A stretch of 64,000 nt of DNA from Panagrolaimus kolymaensis. Lineage: Eukaryota; Nematoda; Chromadorea; Rhabditida; Panagrolaimidae. Below are positions 21,758 to 36,404 of the stretch, one piece after another (positions within the stretch are counted from its first letter, which is position 1; every line of letters starts with the position of its first letter). The stretch spans positions 2,976,001 to 3,040,000 of the forward strand of contig JAJQJQ010000007.1 of the NCBI GenBank assembly GCA_028622995.1, read 5' to 3'. The notes beneath the pieces are model-generated. The model was not told the origin of the DNA. It saw only the letters and a program-made list of their open reading frames with translations, and ran no database searches. The translations under genes were made by a program, and so were the position numbers.

Positions 21758-22350
21758 ATGAAAATGGTTAAGCAAGATATCGTCGAACCAGCTGCTGGAG
21801 CTGCCAAGGTTGTTCAAAAACCTCCTCGTACTGAACTTGAAAATTTCAAAAATTGGGCTGTTGAATACCACAAAGAAAATCGTGATGTCGTTCTTGAAAT
21901 CAACGATATGAAACAAACTGTTTACATCTTCAAATGTGAAAACAGCGTCATTCAAATCAAAGGAAAGGTAAATTCAATTACCGTTGATGGATGTAAGAAA
22001 ACAAGTGTCGTTTTTGAAAATCTTCTTGGTCAAGTTCAAGTAATCAACTCTCAAAGTGTTGGAATTCAAGCTCTTGGTACTTTACCAACAATTTCTATTC
22101 AAAAAACTGATGGCTGCCAAGTTTATTTAAGTAAAGACTCTTTGGATGCCGAAATTGTTACAAGCAAATCATCTGAAATGAACATTTTAGTTCCTATTGG
22201 TGAAGATGGAGATTTCGTAAGTTTCTTCCATTTATAAAAAATAATGAATCATGCTTTTTTTAGTCAGAATTTGCTGTTCCCGAACAATTTAAAACAACTT
22301 TCAATCGACAAACTAAGAAGCTTGAAACTACTGTTTCCGTTATTGTCTAA
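21758..22350 (+). CDS. Truncated CAP paralogue: stand-alone C-CAP domain with NAP1-like N-terminus
   Basis: Exons 21758..22216 and 22264..22350 give 181 residues (or 179 from the second ATG at 21764). From residue 16 on, [19 protein letters not shown] to the end matches residues 325-494 of the CAP gene upstream, with the same 47-bp intron. The first codons read MKMVKQDIVEPAAG, which is not CAP sequence but resembles the start of the downstream NAP1 gene (MVNLPDIVDPAAG). The CAP N-terminal domain, polyproline and WH2 parts are absent. If made, the protein could bind actin through C-CAP but not profilin or the cofilin-actin complex. The duplicated DNA continues through the poly(A) signal (22459-22464), so this is not a retrocopy. 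The frame is intact, arguing for function or youth. Confidence 0.85.
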
Positions 22351-23490
22351 ATCTCAACAAAAAATTATTCGTTTGGATTAATTTATTTTCTTTTTGTGGT
22401 TCATATTTTTATATGCTTTGTTTTGACTATGTCAAGTTTTATTGTGATTTTATATTTTAATAAACTTTTTTAAGCATGTCAACACCAACAAAAAATGGTA
22501 TCTTTCGAAGCGTACAAAAAACGGAAGATAATCAGATTAAATTTTCACATCACGAGGGATTCACTCAAGGATGACAATTTTGAATGTACCTTTGTAGTCT
22601 TTTGGAAAATTCTTATTATTTCTATGAGATAAAATTGTAAGAGATTTGTATAAAGAAAGACAAAGTGTGAGAGAAACTAGCGATTTGAGATGTACTTAAC
22701 ATATATGGACCTCAAGAGATAATGATTAAAGAAAAACACTTAAACCTATTCAAGGATGGTATTTATGCTATTATATTGGAATGTCGAGGCGACACTTTTT
22801 GATATCATGATTGATATGATCCAGCATTGTCAACAAAATCTTACTCACAAAGTGGATTAAAAGCATGTTTTTTAAAGACATCCTTATTGACTTTGGTGTG
22901 GCTAATTGGCCATACGATATACAAAATATTTTCAAAAACACAGTTTTTTAGATGTTACTTAAAGTGATTGATGTCAATTATTTTCAGAAAATAAAATCTT
23001 ATGCATTTCATTTATCACCGAAGTTACTACATATATATAAAGGCAAAATTTTCTTTACCTAATCTCGAAAACACACGAAGTTCTTTCATTTGATTCATTT
23101 ACTTATTTAGCAACATAATGTCGTTAATAAATATTTACTTTATGAAGAGATAAAAAGCTGATCTTTTAGAACGAAGAATAAAGCCAAACATAATCTAACA
23201 ACATCTCAAATGTTAAAACACGAAGCAATGGAATGAAGAAAAAATGACGTTCACCAAAAAAACAAAAAATGTAAAATTGGGATTTATTTGTGTAGTCTTT
23301 TTATTCTCGCCAAGATTGTTGGCTGAGTGCAATATTACGGTATACTTTTTGATTTGGTTGATTGACTTTTATCCCATTTTAGTTTTCATTTGAAATTCGA
23401 AATAATTTTCATCTTTTTTCGCCTTTTCGTTTTTTGCTTTGTTTTTTTATAGCATTTCGTGATATTTTTATACCGGTTATTTATCCTTAG
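22351..23490. other. CAP-copy 3' flank and NAP1 promoter region
   Basis: The first 190 bp are duplicated CAP 3' flank with AATAAA at 22459. The rest is AT-rich without coding support. A TATATATAAAGG string near 23030-23041 is a possible TATA element for the NAP1 gene. Confidence 0.4.
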
Positions 23491-23498
23491 TTTTGCAG
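23491..23498 (+). promoter_or_regulatory. Probable trans-splice acceptor of the NAP1 gene
   Basis: TTTTGCAG precedes the ATG at 23512 by 13 bases. Confidence 0.45.
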
Positions 23499-23511
23499 GT
23501 GAAAATTGAAA

Positions 23512-24489
23512 ATGGTTAATCTTCCTGATATTGTTGATCCTGCCGCTGGTGATCAGCGTGAAGAAGCTCTTTTCTCTCTCAATCTTACAACATTAACACA
23601 GCAAGAATCTGTTTATGTTCGTGCTGCTAAAAAGATTGAAGAACAAATCACTCAAATTGAAATGGAATTTTTCAAAAAGGTCCACGAACTTGAAGCTCAA
23701 TTCCAGCCTCATCTCAAAGCTCTCACCGATAAGGTAAGTTTGTTTAGGTTTTTCCAACATTTTCATTCATTCACATTTCAGCGTCTCCAAATCATCGAAG
23801 GTGCTATTCCTGTTAGTGAAGACGATGTCATGGATGTTCCTCTTGTTTATGAACTTGATGAAAAGGATCATCAACAATTTCTCAATGGTCTTAAAGATGA
23901 TCAATCTTCCAAAGGCGTCCCAAGATTCTGGCTCATGGCTCTTCAAAATTGCTTCTCAACTTCAATGCTTATTGAAGATGTTGATCTTCCAATTTTGGAA
24001 CATTTGAAGAACATTGATACCGAAATCACTGTTGAACCTTATGGATTTATTCTTCGCTTCTACTTTGGGCCAAATGAATATTTCACCAATAGCATCATCC
24101 AAAAATTCTACAAATACAAAATTGAAGTCAACAAAGATGGTCCACATATTTTTGACGCTCCTACCATTGAAAGTATTGAATCAACTCCGATCCAATGGAA
24201 AGAAGGCAAGAATCCTGTCGTTGGTAAAGATGTAAGCCAATAACTCATGTTTCTCTAATTAAATATTGATTTTTAGAGTCTTTCCCTTTTCAAGTTCTTC
24301 AGTACCGAAGGAATGGATGAAGATGAAATGGATAATGACCACGATATTGCTTCCGTCATCCGTGAATGCATTATCCCTCATGCATCTCTTTACTTTACTG
24401 GTGAAATTCAAGATGATGATGATGATTATGAAAGCTCTTGCGGTTCTGGTGAAGATTCTGATGAAGAAAATGAAATGATGGAAGATTAA
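23512..24489 (+). CDS. Nucleosome assembly protein 1 (NAP1) family histone chaperone
   Basis: Exons 23512..23733, 23782..24231 and 24277..24489 are all in phase 0 and give 294 residues. NAP-family landmarks are visible. The dimerisation helix region is KIEEQITQIEMEFFKKVHEL. GVPRFWLMALQN follows, then ILEHLKNIDTEI, then LRFYFGPNEYFTNSIIQKFY, TPIQWKEGKNP, SLFKFFSTEGM, IIPHASLYFTGEI, and an acidic tail (DDDDDYESSCGSGEDSDEEN). The acidic tail and the earmuff fold bind H2A-H2B and H3-H4 for nucleosome assembly. No NLS-like insert was seen in the usual position. A poly(A) signal AATAAA is at 24563-24568. Its first codons appear copied at the truncated CAP gene upstream. Confidence 0.93.
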
Positions 24490-26123
24490 TAATATTGAAG
24501 TTTCATCTGTTGTTTTTTATTTTTTTCAGCTTTGTTGAAATTTATTATCTGTTTTTTTGATTAATAAATTATTTTGCTTAATTTTTACTATTTGTTTTTG
24601 TTTTGCTGGCATTAACATGAACTCTTAATACATTTTAAGATAATTGGATTGTGAGCCTCTTATGAATATACAATATGCTTTCTAAAATTTGATACAAAGT
24701 TCTAACTAATTCATATTGGATTGTAACTCGTGTTGTCAAACAATCATTTTATCATGAACATAACCACAACCACCCTTTAACAAATACATGGCTACATTCC
24801 GACGAAAGTTAAAGACGATATAAATAGGTAAACATAAAATATGTAGGGTGTTGTAAATCATTCTTAAAACATTGTTGTCGTCGCATTAATACAACATTGC
24901 CAACTGACATATTATAAGCATATTAACTAACAGGTTAATTGGTGAGAAACAAAATGCAATCAATACAAAAGTAAACTTTTTATGTGGAAATGTTATAATT
25001 TACACAAAAATTCCGTAATAATTTATTAATCAAAAAAGCTATAAAAACATAAAAGCGTCAAACAAAATAATATCAGAACCATTAGTTTTGTTAATGGAAT
25101 AAATTTTCATTATATTTGAGATTCAATAATTAACTGTAATAATATTGTATGAGAAGATGCTGTTTACCAAGTCTCTTTTTTTTAAATTTCTTTATTATAA
25201 AATAGATCACTAAAGTTTGTTTAAAACGAGTAATAAACATAAAAATGGAAATAAAAACTGGAGTGAGAAAAGACCGGAAAACAAAGATTCACAAAAAGCT
25301 ATCGAAGAAATATATATTTCTTATGGTAAAAATTTGTGAAATTAAAAAAATGAGATTTGACCAACCGGGAAAAACAGTAAATTTGCCAACCAAAAAAAGA
25401 ACAAAAGAAAGATTTAAGGAAAAGACAGCGCCTAACTAAATACAGGATTATCTCAACTCAACTTCTTTCTTTTTAATTAACTTTTGTGAAAAAAATGGTG
25501 GCAAATAAAAGAGGTGAAAAAAAAAACTTTGGAAACTATGGTTTTACAAAAAGAGACAAATTACGATAAATTTTTTTTAAAACAACAGTAATCGAATCGA
25601 TGGAGTGTAAAATACAAATTAAAAACATGAATAAAGATAAAATTCTTAATATAATTTGTTGGGTTTAAAGAGATCCCGAATTATCTTTTAAAAAATCAAG
25701 AAAGGAAGAAAAAGTTGAAGGTACTTGAGTTTGGTATGTTTATAGAGAAATGCCAACTGTAGGAATGTCGAAGTACCTGCATCGACCTAGTTTTTGGTAT
25801 TTCTTTTCTAAACCAAATTTTAAACTCAAATATAAACCCAACTTTTTTAAACAACAATATTGAATAATTCTATTGAAAATTTAATTAAAAAACAATTGAA
25901 AAAAATACATATAAAAATTCTAACAAACTCAAAGAAAGTTAAACCCTCTAAAAAATCAATTTTTTTTTTCTTCATATTTTTTTTAATAATTTGCGGATAC
26001 CGCCCCGCTTCCAAAGCTCGATAAACTCGTATTATTGCTACTGGCCTGCATATATTATATTTATATATTTAAAACTTCTAAAACTACATTTTTCCATTTA
26101 AAATTTTGCTTGCTTTTTCTCTT
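24490..26123. other. Convergent spacer between NAP1 and forkhead genes
   Basis: NAP1 3' UTR (AATAAA at 24563) and, toward the right, the forkhead 3' UTR. A 64-codon Lys-rich ORF at 25245-25439 has no family resemblance and no splice context. I do not call it. Confidence 0.45.
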
Positions 26124-29891
<3,768 letters not shown>

Positions 29892-31344
29892 TATTTTTGT
29901 TTTATTTTTGTCGTCGCCGTTAACAGTATTATTTTGAAAGCGAAGAAGATGAGGGAGAAGGTTACCGAAAACGGTTGGATTATTGAATGATGTCCAAATT
30001 GCGAATAATCTTAAAAAAAATAAAATAAATGATAAAGTTTTAAAGAATCTGTATAAAAATTTCACGATAAAGTTCAAAGAGGACATTTGGCAAAAATAAA
30101 GATCACGTAAACAGTTATTAAATATGTATCAACAACAACAATAAGGCCAAAATGAGTTAATGCATGCAAGTTAAAACTAGACGCAACCATCAATAAAAAC
30201 AACAAAAAGTGTTGAAACATTTTTTTTTGAAAAAAAAAAATAGATTTTTTGCATGACTCTCAGATTTTTCACAGTTATTTTTGTTTTCGATATCGTAAGA
30301 AAAAAAAGGTGGAAAAAAAGGAAGGTGCGAATCAGGGACATAACTTTCCTACATAAGAATTGAAAATTTTATATAATTTTTTAAAGGAAAAAAACTATTT
30401 GTTTTGTTCAAGAAAAAAAAGTAAAATGGTTGTGGATAGTTTGTTCTTCGCCTTTCTTTTTTTTAGATATCATGCAGAGTTCTCAATTCACATTTTTTAC
30501 GGAGGCTGCGGTCATCCCATTTCGAAATCATCATAGATTTTGAGGGCCCTCAGGGCAGCGCATCCTGAATCCATTTTTTTCTTCTTCATCGATGACAAAC
30601 AAAACATCATGAAAGAAACAAAAATACACAAAAGGAAGAAAAAAGAATTATACGAAATAAATAATTGAAAACCAATAGCAGCAAAATGTATTCGATGGAT
30701 GCATGGAAGGGAGAGAAATACAGAAAAAAAGGATCACAGCGCGAGATCCATGCCTAAGGGCATCAACGTCTAGAAAATTTTTGGCCCGTGTAAAGACGAC
30801 GCAAGTTTATTTTGATTAATAATAACAAAAATAAACATTTTAAAACTCAAGGAAAATGACAAAAAATAAACAGATGATTCTTCAATAGGCTACAAAAATT
30901 CAGTGATATTTTATTGATCTAAGAATCATGATACAGTAAATTATTTTCAAAGAGAAGAAAGGAACTATTTTTATCAAGAAAAACTTTTAAAAATGGCCTA
31001 TTTTTGGCCAACTTGTTTTTGTTTTGTTGTTTTTTTCAAGAAAAAAACATAACATTTAATTGTGGAAATATTCTTGCAAAAAATAAAATCAGTCAAAATA
31101 ACTTTTCTTTTTTCTTTTTCTTCAGAAAAAACGGGAGAGACAAAACAAAAAGATAATCAACAAATTTCCAAAACATTATTTTTTGTTAGAAAAATATAAA
31201 ATTTTAAAATAGCCCTAATATTATGTTTAGGTTTTTTAGGAGACAAAAAAATAAAAACAAAAACAATCACAATAAAAACTTGGCTGCAAAAAAAAAAGAA
31301 AAATATCCATTTTGAGAAGAAAAAAAAACTAAAGAAACTAGGAG

Positions 31345-31490
31345 GAGCCAATACCAACGTTGCCGCCATCGCCGATCACTCAGTCAGCCGCTTCACCGCG
31401 GTTGAAAGTATTTTTTGTTGTTTGTCCGACGTTAAAAAAAAAATAGAAAAATAAAAATATCGTGCCGGAGGGGGCGCGGCACGACAATGC
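31345..31490. promoter_or_regulatory. GC-rich patch, possible promoter
   Basis: An isolated GC-rich segment in the AT-rich desert, with GAGCCAAT, CTCAGTCAG and CCGCGG strings. A hairpin with arms CGTGCCG and CGGCACG lies at about 31461-31484. It may mark the distal promoter of the forkhead gene. No direct evidence of transcription. Confidence 0.25.
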
Positions 31491-34400
31491 GCGAGAATTT
31501 TGCAACAATGACTTTTATTTTCAAAATGGTTGAGAAATCACCATCAGAATAAAAAATAGAATAAAAAATTAGAGCGAGGATTCCATAAAAGCGCGGAAAA
31601 TTGAATAAAAAAAGGAGAACGCAAAGGAAGGGTGGTGGTTGTTTCTCCCCCGAATTTTTTTTGAATCTGATGATTGAAGATATAATATTAGAAAGCAGCG
31701 CTGTCTGGAAGACGACGACGTTACAACATCCATCCTTTGAAGAAGAAAAAAAGTATGTAAAAGCACGGAAAATCACGTATCACAGAAGAGGATATTCTAA
31801 AAAAGGGATAAATCATAGACAGACGACGGCGACATGAGACATCAGAGGAATCAAATGTTTGGGAGGTCTTATGGAGAAAAAATCGCGTGATTATGAAAGA
31901 ATTTTTTATGATGCCTAAAAAAATATCGGGTAAAAATTACGGTAAAATAAAACAAACATCAGTCGATTGTTACGAAATTGAATTTCATTACTTTTATTTT
32001 TGAGTGCATCGACAACAATGAAAAATTCTTTGAGTATTAGACAGTTGTTTTTTTTCATCTTTATGAAGGTCAAAAAGAAACGTCGAAAAAAGAAAAAGAG
32101 AAATGAAGGAAAAAATGCAACATTCGAGTTTTTTAAATCATACATGTTCGTCGATAAAAAGCCTTTGCTTTTTCTTACTTCTTTTTTTATGTTTATCGAA
32201 GCTAAAAGTGAAGTCAACTACGAATGTGATATTTCTCGGTTATTAGTGAAAAGAAACCCAAAAGTTAGTTAGAAATATATAATGATTTTTTCTTCTTTTG
32301 GTTGAAAGGAATTTTTTTTGATAAATTACTAGCTACTTAAATAATTTATCAAAAAAAGACTACAGTAATAAGACATCATTTTTAGAAAAATTATCTAAAA
32401 CTTTTGTTGCGAGAGACAAACTTTCGAATTGACTCATCTTTATCACGAAAAAAGTTTATGTTGAAATAAACCAGACACAACAATTTTTTAATTATAAGTT
32501 TTTTTGAAGGGAGGATTTAATCAAAACCAACTAGACGACAACAAACGTCGTATGTTATGAAAAAAAAAATCAACTTTTTAACCAGGGCGGACAAAACAAA
32601 ATAAGCAACAAACGACTGCGTGTGCAATGCGTGTCTTTTCCTGCACCTTTTTTTCTATCTCTCCTATTTCTCCGTCAAAACGTAACACCATCATTCAACA
32701 ACTCTTTTTTTCTTCTTATTCTTCGTTTTGTTAGTTTATTTTTTATGTTACGAACAACACCAACAAGACCTCCAACCACCGGTCGTCATCGTCTTTTTTT
32801 TTTTTTGCTATTGGCAGTCGTCCGTCATTTAAAAGACATACGGTGGAATATAATGAAAAAAAGTGTGTTAAAGTTCAAAACACAAAAATATTGTGCTTAT
32901 GCGTTTTTAAATTAAAAAAAAGGGGGAGGATGTTGTGACTGACTGACGATAAAAAAGGACATAGGGCAAAAGTAAGCAAGCACAAGCATGCAGGCGACGC
33001 ATTTTGTGTCTATGTTTTATTTTATTTTTTTTAACAAAAGACAACCACAAACATATACAACATATTCGATATCAGCAAGCAAGCCTCCAGTCTAAACACA
33101 CGCAAAAAAGGCGTGGTTGAAAAAAAAATAAAAATAAAAAACACACAGCTGCTTTTTTTTTGTTGTTGCTGTGTTGTTGAGACGTCGATGGCAACAAAGA
33201 TGCAGTCCCGAAGAAACACTTGTGTGGTGATAGAGTTTTTGTGTTGTGAAAAGAAAAAAAACAAATACACGCAAATCGAAAAATAAGCACACGAGGAAAA
33301 ACGATTTTTTTTCTATGAAAAGAACAAAAAATAAATGCTGCATCAAAATAATGTGAATTTTTAAGAGTTTTAAAAAAGCAACAAAAAAAGAATGAAAGAG
33401 AAAAGATCAAGCGACTAAATAAAAACCTTTTCATCCTTTAAAAAAAACAGGTGAAAAAATATATAAAATAAAATTTTTGTAAGAAAATAAAAATATATGG
33501 AAGGAAAAAGATTTCAACCGTTATTGAAATTATAAAAATGGTTGAAATAGGAAAGAAGGAAAAATAAAGAAAAAAGCATTTTGTTTCTTTGAGGTTTTTG
33601 TTTGTTGACAAATTCACTTCTTCCGCCTCCATCCATCCCCGGAAGCAATGGTAAAATATACATACAATTGCGCAGCACTCACTCATTCTCTTCTGGAAAT
33701 GGATCAAAATATTGTTTGTATTATATTTTAAAAGTCCAGTTGCACTGTCGAGACTAAACTATTCTCTTTTCTTGAGTTGTTAGTCGACGCACTTTTTTTT
33801 ATGTTTAATTCTTTCTTTTCCACCCTAAGGGGGAATGTTGATGATGAGAAGACATTTAAGAAAATAAAGTCATAAACTTTTTTTTATTGAATATTTTCCG
33901 GAAGAAGGAAGGGTGAAAGATTTTCTTTGACAAAAATAAACAAATAATAACCAAATATAAAAAATACACACACATGAAATCTTTTTTTCTTCTTTTTCAT
34001 AGACTAGTAAATGTTGTCTTTTTAACAAATCCAAAGAATTATGATGATGGTTGCGCGGAAGTATTTGAAATAAGACGAGAAAGAAAAACATTAAGACGAC
34101 TACTACTAGCAAAAAAACTGGACATTGCTTTCGTCATCATTTTTCCCCGTTGGCGATCGACATGAAACCGGAAGCAAACGAAAAAAAAAGCATCTAATGT
34201 CTCTTTTTTTTTATTCTTCTCGAATAACTGTTTTGCAAAAAAAAAGCGTTGAAAAGAGAAAAAATGCAGAAAAAAATCCAAGGTGTCAAAAAATAAAGAA
34301 AAAGAATCACAGACAAAAAAATGTTGATGATTTTTTTAGGCTTGATGATAAAAGTACAGTAGTATACGTCATTTGGAAAATGGAGTGTGTTGGAAAGGAA

Positions 34401-36386
34401 AACATTTATGTAGCCTAAACAGGTGATGAAAAAGAGAAAAATAAATTTAAGAGTTACTGTAAAATTTAACAAGTTTGTGATAAGCAACTAATAATATCTT
34501 AATTAAAAAGGATTTCTTTTTCACAACAAGTGTGACAACAAGCTCGTGTGATGCAGTAAAGAAAAACACGATATAAATTGCTTCGAGCTTTGAACAAATT
34601 TCGAAAGAATAAAATACTAATAAAAATAAAATTTGACCTAAAATAAACGAAAAACTTTTCATTCTAAAAACTGCAAAAAAATATATTAAATTTTTGTTCA
34701 AAAAAATTTTGTTGAAGAAATACAAGAATGGACGTCAACAAAAAAATAGCGATAAAGATTCAAGTAGCATACAACAAACAGCCTTCTGATGAAAACAAAC
34801 TCAAATGCAAAACATGCCGATCCTTCACCGCCGCCACCACTGTCTTTCTTTATCCTGATGCTTGCTTTTTATTTTTATTTTTTCGTCTCCCCTTCACATT
34901 TTTTTTTTCTTTAAAAATTTTTTTATAAAAAAGAAAGAACAAACATAAAACGAATGATGATGATGGTGGAAGAAAAAAAAAACTATGCAGCTCGCAGAAA
35001 AATAAATAATCATCAATTTTTATTTTTCTTTATTTATTTGTGGCGCAGGCTCGCGCGCGTAATAATGCTTTTGGCTGTGGCTGGAATGGATGGCTGATGG
35101 TTTTGGTTGTTGCTGTTGAGCTCGAATGTGGCGCTCACTGTCCAGTTTCGAAAAATAAAAAAATAAACACAACACGCAGACTTTTTGAAAAAAAGAAAAG
35201 CAAGCTCGTCGTCTTCGTCAATGCGCAATATACACAAACACATACATATACAAGACGACGAAACGATGGAACGATTTCGATTGAGATGGGAATGATTTCG
35301 TGGAAGACGACGACGATGTTATGAAGGTGCTGCTATTGCTTTTGCAAGAAACTGGTCGGTGTCCGGAAAAAAAATACGTGTTTACATTTCGAAAAAAAAA
35401 AATAAATATTTTCAAAAGAAGCAGGCTTTTTTTGCTTCATCCGTTGCAAAGCAAAGAAAAAAACTTGAAAAAAAAAAAGAAAAACGTCGTCGCCTCAAAA
35501 ACCCAAAAGACGATCTCCTCTCGGAAGCAATGAAGAAGAAGGATCGGTGAGTGATTATTACATGGTCATCATCATCATGTACTATTTTTCATTTATTGCA
35601 AAAAAGAAGGGAGAGCTTTGCTGCTGACGTCAGCTTCTCCTTCTTTAAACTCATGGAAGAAAAAAATCATCATTGTTTTTTGCTTTCGATGAATCAAAAA
35701 CTTCTTTTCTTCTTTTCATTAAATGTTTTCTTTTCATTTTTTTGCATCTTCATAACTTTGCTCAAAAAAATAAAGAGGTTGTTTCATTTGAGAAAAATAA
35801 TCATTCGATGACAACAAAAAATGATAGAGAAAAAATGTTTTTTTTTCAAGTCTTCTGGCGCCATTAAAGTTCCGTCAGCAAAAAGCTCCTAAAAAACCAT
35901 GCGATAACAACCATAGCAAGCAATCCTTTTTCGACTGATAATAATAATAATATGATGTAAAGTCTTTCTCTTCTCTCTCACACAATATCATCTTCAGAAA
36001 AAATTGGAGAGCGAGAGACTGATTGTTTTTATTTCTGCAGAAGAAGAAAAAGAAAATAAACTATTTTCAGAAATTGATTAATGCACGTGCTTTAGAAAAA
36101 AAATATGGATTGAAACTATACACACACATTCTTACTTAGGCGAGAGGAAAGAAAAAAAATCAACTAATAATTTTGTCATAAAAAAGTTTATCGAAACAAA
36201 GAACAATGAAAGGAAAAAAGAAAAAACAAATCCCATGATGCTTCTTCCTACTCTGACTCAAATTAACATGAATATTCATATTTTGGTTTTTTAAGACCAA
36301 AAAATTGCAAAGTCAATCTATCTATCATCTAAAATACAAAATTCAATTTTCACGAACGATCGAGATTGTCATAAGGGAATATCAGA

Positions 36387-36404
36387 GAACTATGTACATA
36401 GTTC
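36387..36404. repeat. Perfect 18-bp palindrome
   Basis: GAACTATGTACATAGTTC, self-complementary throughout. No assigned role. Confidence 0.6.

Noticed and set aside
25245..25439. 64-codon Lys-rich ORF
   Set aside because: No family resemblance, no splice signals, in an A-rich spacer. Likely chance.
31355..31369. Possible first coding exon MAATL for the forkhead gene (ATG at 31369 with a GTATTGG donor)
   Set aside because: Its phase does not join the frame at the acceptor at 30009; joining would hit a stop.
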